Shown in pieces: positions 12,420 to 22,344 of a stretch of 64,000 nt of DNA. Origin of the DNA: Chamaecyparis obtusa. Its lineage: Eukaryota > Streptophyta > Pinopsida > Cupressales > Cupressaceae. Under the pieces are notes generated by a model. The model was not told where the DNA came from and searched no databases. It was given only the letters and a program-made list of their open reading frames with translations. The position numbers were made by a program, and so were the translations under genes. Position 1 is the stretch's first letter; every line of letters begins with the position of its first letter. Location of the stretch: contig BSBK01001158.1 in the NCBI GenBank assembly GCA_027943335.1, positions 186,001 through 250,000 on the forward strand, given 5' to 3'.

Positions 12420-13692
12420 TTTACATTTTCTATCTTCTGATCATTTGAGTGATCGGTTCCTAAACTGACAATCTTGAGCAATGTGACTGATCCTATGGTA
12501 ATGGAAACATACCATACCAGTTGATCTCCAAGGTCCATCATTTCCTCTCTATATTCTCATTTTGTAATTAACCACTAGATGACCATAGTTACCACATACT
12601 GAACATGTAACATTAAATTGCCTATCCTTTTCATAAGGGCTTACCAATTGTTTTGGAGACCTAGGAACATACACTTTAGACCTACAATTTTCAACTTTAT
12701 GTCCATAATTATTGCATGTGAAACAATATCCATAAAATCTCTTTCCAATGGATATATTGCTAGATCTACTACTGGATCTAGATCTACACTCATAAGCAGT
12801 ATGACCATACTTATGAAAATTGTATAAATAACCGTCAAAATTATAAGGCTTATTCACCAGTTTGCTCCTACACACATTTGCAGTATGACGAGGCTTTCCA
12901 CAGTTATAACAAGTAGGTATGTTAGGTTTCTTACCTAAATTTTTTGGATCTACATTTTTATCTGTTTGTGGTTTCTCAAGTTCATATTTTGATGACTTGC
13001 CAATTTCAAATGTTCCTTGACCAATGTAACCAAGACTGGTAGGGTCTATGTGTCTTCTTTTTCTCCTCAATTGTTCATCAATATTTTTCATTCTTTTATT
13101 GTATTATTTCAATTTTTCATTTGCTTCTTTCTCAGATTTCAATTCATTCTTCAATTTCTCATTTTGTTCTCTGAGTCTTTCATTTCACTTAAAACTTGCA
13201 TTTTTTCTTCAACTGTATCCTGCATTTGGCTTCTATACAAAGGATATTCATGTCTTAGTCTGTAGATTTCTTCATCTCTTACCTTTAGATCATCCTTAGC
13301 AACTTTATTATTATCTTCAATAATCTTCCTTACACTTTCATCTATTCTCTTTCCTTCAAGACACATCATGATAGGTTGACTTTCAAGATCTCTTTTCAGA
13401 TTTTCCACTTCTTTAAATCCTTTGATCTTATCCATCAAATCTACAATTGCTTCTTCAGAATCTTCAAACATACTACCTTCAGATAGTTTTTCAATGTAAT
13501 CCTGACTCACATTCAACTGTTTAGTAAGTTTTCTTCTTATAGAAAGTGACTTCTTCAGTTTCTCCTTCAATTGATTGACCGTCTTGTGTGCATTCTCAAG
13601 TTGTGTCTCATGCATGTAATTCTCCAATATAGTTATAGATATTTTCCTCAATTTTTTAGGCTTATCACCAAGAGGACCAGCACTCTGATACC
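12420..13692 (-). pseudogene. Gag-like protein: coiled coil followed by five CCHC-type knuckles, frameshifted
   Basis: Reading starts just after the primer site. The N-terminal part (13690 to 13151) is a long charged heptad-like helix, for example LKEKLKKSLSIRRKLTKQL, which suggests a coiled coil. A frameshift near 13150 leads into a Lys/Arg-rich region and then knuckles CYNCGKPRHTANVC, LYNFHKYGHTAYEC, CFTCNNYGHKVENC, CSVCGNYGHLVVNY and CFHYHRISHIAQDC (12900 to 12450). Several have lost a Cys. No protease, integrase or reverse transcriptase follows before copia-1 interrupts. Known retroelement gags use CCHC knuckles to bind RNA. Five in a row plus a coiled coil is unusual for copia or gypsy. 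It is probably a non-autonomous element. A plant zinc-knuckle gene fragment is less likely, given the primer site and LTR. Confidence 0.65.
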
Positions 13693-13693
13693 A
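13683..13693 (-). other. Primer binding site of the coiled-coil/CCHC element
   Basis: On the minus strand this reads TGGTATCAGAG, two bases inside the LTR end CTAACA. It is the initiator Met-tRNA type and fixes the element's orientation and 5' LTR edge at 13696. Confidence 0.8.
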
Positions 13694-13695
13694 AT

Positions 13696-14988
13696 TGTTA
13701 GAATTCTTAGGCACTGAGAGGGAGGTGAATCAATGCAAACAGACTATGGACTAATCCAACCACTTATCTGAGTAACTTCAATAATAACTTCCAAACCAGA
13801 AAGCATATAGCTGAAGTAAACAAATAAAATCAAACAATATCAAGCATCCAAAAAATCATCACACATGACACAATGAGTTTTGCATGGAAAACCTTGGTTA
13901 GAGGGAAAAACCACGGTGGGGATGACGCCCACAAGCCCACTACTATAGTAAATGAGTTTTCCCTATTAGGACTTACAATTACCCTTTATGAGGGTTCACC
14001 CTATTAGGAGTGATTAATATCTTGTTAGAAGTACAATCAGATCTGCTAAGATCTACCTAGAAAGAGGATTTCAAAGCTCTGTTAAGAGCTCACTCAGTTA
14101 AGGGATTTACAATGAGGAACCCATTAAAGTTCACCTTATTAAGGGATTTTCTTATTGTAACTGTTAGGAAGAAATAAGTGAGTGATCTAGATGTAGCACT
14201 AATTTCCTATCAGATCCAATCTTTTCTCTACTTTCTATATCTTCACATAACTCTATCTCTATTATATGTTTGATCGAAACTCTAATTGAGATTACAAACC
14301 TTCTTCGCAACCTTCGCATCAACCATAGCAACATAAAAACAACAACAACCTTTACAATATGAGCAATACCACTTATATACACTCCTAGCACCGACTACAT
14401 GAAATCCAAATGTTTTCCCATAAAATATCCATGTGCCAAAATAATAATTTTGATGTTAAACACATTTTCCTATGACTATGTCTACTCAAAATAAGATTAG
14501 CATGAAATATCTCCAAAGTAGTAAAACACATTTTGACTTCTCCTATGCACCACCTTAAATATTCCTTATAGATAGCATAAATTCCAAGAATTCCAACTCA
14601 TCAGTTCTATAACCCTTATTACACATCATGATAACATTAAATATCATTGCAACTACTATACCACTTACCGATCTGGAATCTTCCAACTGATGGTCATGAC
14701 CACAAGTGTTCTTACCCATTTGAAAGACTATGTCAAAAAAATATCTCTTACCGAGCAACCAAATGAGTTGTGGTTAGAACCATACTGAAGTATGAACATT
14801 TTGATATTATAGATTTGACCTCACCTCATAATTCTTCATCTATCACGACTGCTACCAAATTGTTGACCTCACTAACTACCGATCTTCTGGACTTAGCCAA
14901 TTTCCTGTATAACCGATCACAAATCCTTCACACCGGTTGCATCCTTCACTTCACCAATTGTGATACATGATTTAATTGACTTAGTTTC
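13696..14988 (-). repeat. 5' LTR of the coiled-coil/CCHC element, main part (split by the LARD)
   Basis: The plus strand starts TGTTAGAATTC at the primer site. No convincing coding sequence is seen, only short frames. The LARD target duplication GTTTC at 14984-14988 shows that the LTR continues at 26222. The outer LTR edge is uncertain, with a TG/CA candidate near 26276. No partner LTR is seen in the window, so this is an inference from the primer site and terminal motif. Confidence 0.55.
14984..14988. repeat. Target site duplication (left) of the LARD
   Basis: GTTTC, matching 26222-26226 at the other end. It fixes the LTR start at the TG at 14989. Confidence 0.9.
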
Positions 14989-16251
14989 TGTGTGTGTGAA
15001 AATTGTACCTGATCTGTAAACACAACACTCAGTAAAACATTAGAGGTTATTGATAATCAAAATCGTGCAAAATTGAAAGCTATCTAACCAAGCGATTTAC
15101 TGCCTTCTAATAGGTGCGAGATTAATGTTCTCAGATTGTAATCGAGATCAGTGACCTAGACGACACCTAAATGAAGGATTTGAATGAAAAAGATGGATAT
15201 GAAATTGAATGCAATTAATCTATATTTTTGATATTTTCTATGCAATAAGAATGATAAAAACTTGATATGAATCTATGCTATTGAAAACTGATATGCTATG
15301 CTAATCTAGAAATGATATGAAATATGAATCTAAATGAACACAAAAAAAATAAGATTGATCTCACAAAGATGTCGATTCGCAAGAGCTTTGATTCTTCAAT
15401 TCTAATTCTCCAGCGTGATTGTGCAAAATATGAGATGATTTGTGAAGAGCTAAAGCCTTAATTTATAGAAATCCAGGGCTTTGGAGGTGCATGAATAAAA
15501 GCCATAAATCACTCAAATTAACTCATCTTGATTTTTGAGTTATCTGATCATAAAAGATAGTTAATTCTCAAAATCATGCAAAAACATGCAAAAATAGCTT
15601 TTTAACTCAAATTAGAGTTTAGATCAGCTTTTTGAACTCCAAAAGGATGTTGAGTTCCAAAAAGTCAATAACTTGCATTGATTTTCTGATTTGGAGTTTA
15701 ACTGTTTCTTTTGAATATGCATAATAATTAAGAATTAAATAAATAAATAAAGTGATTTATCCTCAACTCAACTGATTTTTGAAAATAAATAATTAATTTA
15801 TGGGTTAATTAACTATTTATTCAAACTTTTATTAAAAATTATATTATTAAATAATGACAACATGCTTTAATTAATTAAATAAGAATTTAATCAATTAAAG
15901 ATAGGAATTTTGATTTATTGTCAAAATTAAATAATACAATTAATAATAGATAGAATTAAATTTAATTACATAATTAAGTGGCAAATATTAAATCTAATTA
16001 ATTAAATATGAAAATATTCAATTAATCAAATTTTAGGATAAATGTGATTTATTGCCAAATAATTATAAAATTAAAGATAATTAAGATAATTAGGAATATT
16101 ACTAGGAATATTCTCCGATGCAAAATTTAAGATAATCAATTAGATTTGATGATGTTTAGATGTGCCTTAGATTAGGACTTTGATGTCGATTTCATATGAT
16201 TTGATGATATAGGAGGTTAATGAACTTATAGCCCATTTTTGGGGTATTACA
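14989..16251 (-). repeat. 3' LTR of the LARD
   Basis: 1,263 bp with no difference seen from 24959-26221. The section 15720-16090 is extremely AT-rich with repeated taattaatt-like words. A minus-strand TATAAAT lies near 15461-15467. Confidence 0.95.
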
Positions 16252-16266
16252 TTTTGCCCCTCTTTG
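16252..16266 (-). other. Polypurine tract of the LARD
   Basis: The minus strand reads CAAAGAGGGGCAAAA directly next to the 3' LTR, as expected for the plus-strand primer. Confidence 0.75.
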
Positions 16267-18667
16267 AATTACTGTGCGAAGCGCAGTGGTTCAAAGATAG
16301 TCTGTGTTTGATAAAGATATGAAACTGATTCAAAAGATAAACCGATCTCAAGATAGAAACCGATTGAAAGATATTGAGATAGGAGTTGATTGATATTGAC
16401 TTGATATGGAGATAATAGGTCTTGAATGACCAAAGATAATGTTCACTGTAGCAGCAAATGAACCTATGATTGCGAAAAAGTGTCAAAATGCTTGATTCTG
16501 AACCTTAGGATTGATAAGAAGTGAGTGACCCGTTCTAGACTCGATTGTCTTAGCAGAACTAGCAAGTATCACATCTGAATCCTTCAGTTGCCGAAGAACC
16601 AAGGAAAGAACACTATGATCCGATGGTTGCAAAAATTGATACAGTTTACAAGATTAAGAAAATATCAGATTGATATGGATCTTGATGAATCTGATATGCC
16701 CCAAGTGATGATAGATTTGCCCCGAGCGATGAGGACTTTTGATGAATCAGTGACTAGACGTGATTGTTATCTTGATCACTGATGAAAGATATTGATAGAT
16801 TTGATCGATAGAATTTTGATTTACAAACTTTGAATTGATGTGCAATACCATGCCCCCTTCGGGATTAAAATTGAAATCTGACAAGAGAAGTCAGCGTTAA
16901 ATGGTTTAGAAGCATGTTAATTGATTTGAGAAGTGGTTATACACGTTCAAGAATGCATTCTGCATCGTTTGGAGGTCTTGGACACCGAATTTGACTAGAT
17001 TTGACCATGAGTTGACCATGGTTGACCAAGTTGAAATTTTGATAGTTTGATGTAAGATAATCAGTTAAGTTGAATACTAGATTTCTGTGATGATTGAAGG
17101 TCGAATATGCAAGTAGTTAATAATATGAATGATCTCAGATTTGAATTTTGATCCCGAAAAAGGATTCTACTTGCTATTTCATTGGAGGAACCTTCGTGTG
17201 AGATTCAGCTCTTGTTAGACTTGAAGATGCGATTTGAAGAATCATTTAAGCATTGAAGTTCGTTTAATCATTGTGAGATCATGCAATGAGACATGCAAAA
17301 TGAAATGCAACCTAAGACCTAGGACCTAGTCATTGATCATGTGTCGATTTGTTATCATCATTGAACTTTTTAGGTAACCGGATAAATCAATACAATGCCC
17401 ACTAGCCATGAAACCATAGACATATGAATATCGATTTGTATGTGCAAGAATCAATACAACACCCACTGGTCAAACAACCATGGACATATGAATATTGATT
17501 TTAGTTGTTGAATGTCGGATTAGATATAAGCATCAAGGCACAAACGCCAGGATGACCTGAATATCATGTCCATTTTGATATAGCAATTTGTACAAGCATC
17601 AAAACATACACGTCGTGATGACCTGAGTACGCCTTGCGTTACAAACACATCAAACAGTCAAGAGATCATTCTAAATCCAATGTGAATTACCCGTAGTGAC
17701 CCTTTATCGTTCACATCCTTAGGCAAGATTGCGTTCCACAGTAGGAGGAAGAACTCACTCAAAAAGACAATAGTTAGATCAAACTTCCTTGAATTTTTTT
17801 TGGGTATCAATGGTCGAGGTACGCATGGCCATCCAATTCAAGATAGAGGCTCTTACAGTTAGACACCATTTCAATCCAAAATTTCCAAAGTTGTTAGATT
17901 TTCACATACAAGCAGAAGACAAAGAAAAGATTATACCCCCAGTCATCACTCTCTAAATCCTGTAAAGGACATCATTGAAGAGCTCGAAGGGACACAATAT
18001 GCAAAAATCTCAATGCGAATCAGTAAGCATACAAGGAGATAAAAGCATGAAAAGCACATATTGTTTTCAGTTTGAGTTTGATGTTTGATTGTTGTTGATG
18101 CAAAATCCTTTCTGGAGACGAGACAGACTGACTGACTCAACTTGAAGCTTCAAAGGACTCTGAGTGGATATGACATGTCTAAGATACATTGGAGACCATA
18201 GGATATGACATTGATTGCCCCCAAGTGTGAACATTGATAGGATGCAAACGCTTGAGCTGGTTGGTGTACAGGCCGACTTATTGAAACCAGGATATGCAGA
18301 AACAAACCGGGAGATATGTAAAAACTAAAGCAAGACTGAAAGCTGGGAAAGACCAAGATTGTGCTGATAGATGGAGCATTTTGGAACAAGTGGTGCCCGT
18401 TTGCCGAGTTTTCACCATCTTGGTAGAGATTCTATTTTTGCTACCGAGGTGCCTGTTTCCAGGTTTTCACCAAGGCACTTTTTTTTTTCTTTTTTTTTTT
18501 TTGTATTTTTCATTTTTTCAATTTTTTTGTACTTTTGATATTTTTTGATTTTTTTTTTGTGAATCATCAAGGTGCCTATTGCTAGGTTTTCACCAAGATG
18601 TTCATTTTTTCAGGACTTTTTCCGATTTTTAAGATTTTTTCAGAACATTTACCAAGCACTGAATGCC
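16267..18667 (-). other. LARD 3' non-coding region with degenerate tandem repeats
   Basis: No credible coding sequence is seen. It contains a 64-bp-period imperfect duplication (17384-17500, shared words such as aatcaataca and catatgaatat), a second imperfect pair (17526-17570 and 17592-17635, catcaa..cacaaacgcc../gatgacctga), and a T-rich run at 18478-18560. Tat-lineage gypsy elements are known for repeat-rich, fast-changing regions between pol and the 3' LTR. Confidence 0.6.
18392..18605. repeat. Interspersed repeat, unit containing ggtgcctgtttccaggtttt (right-hand group at 19790-19925)
   Basis: The core ggtgcctgtttccaggtttt followed by caccaaggc recurs in variant form at 18392, 18448 and 18571, and again at 19791, 19830 and 19893. 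The 18436 and 19880 copies also share the preceding ttttgctacc. The two groups flank the integrase remnant and minisatellite. Confidence 0.7.
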
Positions 18668-19110
18668 TTAGGCATAGAATTTCTTTAGATGGAGAACGTT
18701 GATTGGTTCTCGGAGCTGTTCTCCTTCAGTTGTTGAGAGTTGATAGGCACCAGAGCCAAAAGTAGCAGTGATTACAAAGGGACCCAGCCAGTTGGGTTTG
18801 AACTTCCCCTTGCGTTCTCGATGTGATTGATTTTTAGGATTTTCTCTCAACACTAGATCGCCAACCTGAAATTCTCTATGTCTGACTTTCTTGTTGTAGC
18901 CTCGAGACATTCTTTTCTGATACACTCTGAGATGATCATATGCTACTTGTCTGCACTCATCTAGTAGTTCCAGTTCTTGTAACCTCGACACTCTATAGTC
19001 TTCATCAGTGACAAGTCCATGCATTCTGATTCTAAGTGATGGGATTTCAACCTCAATAGGCAGTACCGCTTCAGACCCATAAACTAAAGTGAAAGGTGTA
19101 GCCCCTGTAG
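18668..19110 (-). pseudogene. Ty3/gypsy integrase C-terminal remnant inside the LARD
   Basis: The minus strand gives PTGATPFTLVYGSEAVLPIE, then LQELELLDECRQVAYDHLRV, QKRMSRGYNKKVRHREFQVG, KFKPNWLGPFVITATFGSGA and INVLHLKKFYA with a stop at 18668. This is the end of the integrase core and the C-terminal domain of gypsy elements, close in style to the Tat/Athila group. It has no stop or shift from about 19110 to its end, so it is fresh. Everything upstream in pol is missing and is replaced at about 19111 by a 12-bp minisatellite. It cannot integrate DNA without a catalytic core. It identifies the LARD's parent. Confidence 0.88.
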
Positions 19111-19241
19111 GTATTCTGATACTTGTTCAGATACTTGTTCTGATACTGATTCTGATACTAATTCTGATAATTTTTCTGATACTGGTTCTGATATTGATTC
19201 TGATACTGATTCTGATAATTGTTCTGATACTTGGTATACTT
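19111..19241. repeat. 12-bp minisatellite (gatactgattct variants)
   Basis: About ten tandem 12-bp units with one or two changes each on the plus strand. They sit exactly where the integrase homology stops. Read on the minus strand they give a Val/Ser/Glu repeat, which is probably meaningless. Confidence 0.85.
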
Positions 19242-20088
19242 GATAGCATCTTTTTCCATTTGCAAACTCCCAAGCAAGATCATATCGTGCAGTCCCAATG
19301 TCTAGCAAGGTGGAGAACAAGAGGGATTAGCAAGCTGGTGGAAGAGATGGAAGATAAGAGAATGAAGGAAAATGAAGGGAAGAAATCCTCAAGGGGAAAC
19401 TCCTCAAGAATACCCAAGCTAGGGAAAAATTGTCATGTAAAGCGCATTTGGACAAGCAATGAAAGGCTAGCATAGGATAAGTCACAAAATCATAATTCAA
19501 GAGCAGGAAAAGAGGCAATCCAAAGGAGTAGACATGTCAAGAGGCTTCATAGCACCGTGTTTGACTCTTTCTTTCTTTTTTTTTATTAGATCAAGACCAA
19601 AGGGGAAAAGGATAGCGATAGGCGAAAATGAATGGAGGAAGATAAATATGAAAGCTAAATAGGAAGGGATTGAAAGCAAGATCATCATCAGACAACTCAC
19701 AAAATAGCTAAATGTTCGTGTATAGATCAACATTGTCAAGATCAAAGAGAGAAGATGAAATGGATGAAATATGTAGAAGAACTACCATGATGCCTGATTG
19801 CCAGGTTTTCATCATGGTACTTTATCCAAGGTGCCACAAGGAAGTGGTTTTCACCATAGGACAAATTTATTTCTCTTTACTTTTGCTACCAAGGTGCCTG
19901 TTTCCAAGTTTTCACCAAGGCACATTTTCAATTTTATTTTATTTTTCATTTCTTTTTTGGAAGAAGGCAAGCTTTTTAGATAATGCTCCTTGAAAGGATA
20001 AACCATGATATGCCAAAGATTCAAAATGATATGCTCAAAGATGCTGATAGGGAAAGGAACATGGAAGAGAAAAATGGAGGATAGGGTT
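19242..20088 (-). other. LARD spacer between the long ORF and the integrase remnant
   Basis: I see no protein homology on either strand, apart from the ggtgcc...caccaa repeat copies at 19791, 19830 and 19893. This is where protease, reverse transcriptase and RNase H would lie in an autonomous gypsy element. They are absent. Confidence 0.6.
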
Positions 20089-22344
20089 TTATGTAAAGCG
20101 AGTGAGGTTGGAAGATAGGAGGAATAGGCGAATGAGGAAAAATGATAGAAGGTAAAAGGTTAATGCATGGAAGGATTGTAAAAGGGTAGGTGGAAAGGAA
20201 GGCAAGATCAACGTCAACACATACCTTGAAGGGTGCTGAGAGGATGGAGAAATCGTGAATGAAAGAATACGTGAAGGAATATGGTGAATGGATAGCAGAG
20301 GTTGAGGTTTGGGCGCATGGAATGAAAGAATATTTTTGGAGGGAGATGAAGTGGAAGCCTTTGGAAGCTTGAATGTCAATTTCACTTTTTGTTCAACATG
20401 AGACTCTCTTATGAGAGACTTTGGAATCCATATAGCCTTAGGCTTTTTATTTCCCTTTGATGACTTAGAGAGAATATCTTGAATGATGGATTTTGGAACC
20501 CATACTTGTCTTGTAGTTTTTTTCTTAGATATCTCTTTTGACTTTATGCTTCCATGTCTATGAGAGGAGACATGGTGATATTCTTTTTTTGATGGATTCT
20601 TGTATTGCTTCTTTTTCTTGTATTGAACATTCAAGTTACTTCCAAAAGACTTGGGATTTGTGGAAGAGGGAGGATACGACTGGTTTAGATGGGTGGGTGG
20701 ATGAAAAGGATTCAAGGGTATGCATCTATGTTGATCTTGAGGAAAGATGGGAGATGGAGGTATGTAAGGACCCAATATGGATGGAAAATTAGTAGAGTTA
20801 GGAGGGGAAAGTGAAGGGACATAAGGACCCAAGATGGAAGGAAGGCATGAAGATCTTTGTAGTGGTGGAAGAGGTCCAAGGATGGAAGTGGAAGATGCAA
20901 AAGGATAATCAATAAGTTCATCAGCATCTATATGACAACCAAGGATATCAACATCTTTAGAGTGAGCATTAGAATTTTCAATAAAATCATGGACATCTTG
21001 AATAAGAGCATTTTCTTTGATAGGATCATTCAAAGCTTGCGAAGACTTAGGAAGAGTAGAAAGTGAAAGTGAACATGGAGTGGTAGAACAAGAAGATGGA
21101 AGACTTTGATCTTGACAAGGATCTTTGGATAGCACAAGTGCATAATTTTTCTTTTGATTTTCAATAGGCTTGACATTGGAAGGAACACCATTTTTACCAA
21201 CCTTAATGGAAGTATCATCTTTGGAAAGCGCAAGCGTAGTAAGGTTATTTTGATTGTCAATAAGCTCAACAGTGTAAGTAGTAGCTTGATCTTGCTTAGG
21301 TGAAGACTTAAGACATGATGGAATGCATGAAAAAGGGGGTACAGGATCAAAAGAACCCTGAGGTGGATAAGAGACATCAGAAAAAGGAGTGGATGACATG
21401 GAGGCTTCTTGATCTTGATCTTTCTTTATGTTTTTTTCTTCATCATTTTTAGAGTCCTCTTGACATGGAGCCACTTCTAAGGACAAGGAAGCATGTTGGG
21501 ATTGTATGGATGACTTTGGAAGAGATGGTGGAGGACTAGCTGAAGTAGGGATTATAGCATATGAAGGATTAGGCTCTTTAGATTTATCATTATTGAAAGT
21601 CTTTGCAGCCAAGTGAAGGTTAGCTTGAGTTTCTTTAAGAGGTAGCCCTGGGGGATAACTATAGGGAACCACATGAAAAGTATTAGGACTTGTGTCGGAT
21701 GAAGGGTCTGTGAAAGATTTGAAAGACTCGGAAGCTTTAGGAAATGTATGGGTATTGGAGGAAGTAGGGGATAGAAGGGAACCATCACAAGACAAAGGTC
21801 CAACATTAACATGATCTTGCTTGAGAGTGTAATCTTTATTTTCAGTTTGAGAGTTCTTAGAGGAGAGATCCTTATAATATTGACGTTTCAAGCTAGCACG
21901 ATGTATTTTATAGTCCTCAGCAGTAGTAGATGGATCATCATCAAGGTATTGTCCACAAAAGCCATCAAAGTCTCTTTCAAAATCAGAATCATATGGATCA
22001 CCATCACGATCTATCCAATGTGATGGCCCATTTGTAGTAAGCAAGAATGAACGATGAGGAGGACTCTTAGGAACAGAGGTGTCATAGGTATCATTACATT
22101 GTCTGTCATCATAGTCATCATAGTCTTCAAAGCTAGATGTGTCACTCTCCGTGGAAGAGGTATCATATTGCTCAATTTTTTTTCGGGGGTATGGTGACAT
22201 GTAAAAGTCTTTATCAAATGGAAAAGAGTATAGAGGTTTCTTTTCTTTCCCAAGTTTGTCAAGCTGGACTTGCATAGCATGTATCTGTTTCATTATAGCG
22301 GCGATCAGAATTTCTTCCTCATGTGTACTGATTCTTTGAGACAT
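20089..22344 (-). CDS. LARD long open reading frame, 751 residues, unknown function
   Basis: Uninterrupted frame from ATG at 22344. The N-terminus (residues 1-40) is amphipathic and could form a short coiled coil (EEEILIAAIMKQIHAMQVQL). It is followed by an acidic Ser/Tyr/Asp-rich part and then a long Ser/Pro-rich, probably disordered part. Around residues 480-540 a motif SILGP followed by a Pro-rich spacer occurs three times. Near 620-655 the paired motifs QVWVPKSII and AIWIPKSLI occur. No zinc knuckle, protease or polymerase motif is seen. Its position, after a long leader and before pol remnants, fits a gag or extra ORF of a gypsy parent. I cannot assign a function. An open frame of this length in an element with identical LTRs suggests recent selection or youth. 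Confidence 0.7.
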   Translation of the reverse strand: MSQRISTHEEEILIAAIMKQIHAMQVQLDKLGKEKKPLYSFPFDKDFYMSPYPRKKIEQYDTSSTESDTSSFEDYDDYDDRQCNDTYDTSVPKSPPHRSFLLTTNGPSHWIDRDGDPYDSDFERDFDGFCGQYLDDDPSTTAEDYKIHRASLKRQYYKDLSSKNSQTENKDYTLKQDHVNVGPLSCDGSLLSPTSSNTHTFPKASESFKSFTDPSSDTSPNTFHVVPYSYPPGLPLKETQANLHLAAKTFNNDKSKEPNPSYAIIPTSASPPPSLPKSSIQSQHASLSLEVAPCQEDSKNDEEKNIKKDQDQEASMSSTPFSDVSYPPQGSFDPVPPFSCIPSCLKSSPKQDQATTYTVELIDNQNNLTTLALSKDDTSIKVGKNGVPSNVKPIENQKKNYALVLSKDPCQDQSLPSSCSTTPCSLSLSTLPKSSQALNDPIKENALIQDVHDFIENSNAHSKDVDILGCHIDADELIDYPFASSTSILGPLPPLQRSSCLPSILGPYVPSLSPPNSTNFPSILGPYIPPSPIFPQDQHRCIPLNPFHPPTHLNQSYPPSSTNPKSFGSNLNVQYKKKKQYKNPSKKEYHHVSSHRHGSIKSKEISKKKTTRQVWVPKSIIQDILSKSSKGNKKPKAIWIPKSLIRESHVEQKVKLTFKLPKASTSSPSKNILSFHAPKPQPLLSIHHIPSRILSFTISPSSQHPSRYVLTLILPSFPPTLLQSFHALTFYLLSFFLIRLFLLSSNLTRFT

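Noticed and set aside
19089..19475. 128-codon plus-strand frame with an Ile/Leu-rich repeat that looks like a membrane protein
   Set aside because: It is a translation of the 12-bp minisatellite antisense to the integrase remnant.
20538..20792. Plus-strand open frames across 20.5-22.0 kb
   Set aside because: They are antisense shadows of the 751-codon minus-strand frame and have no motif.
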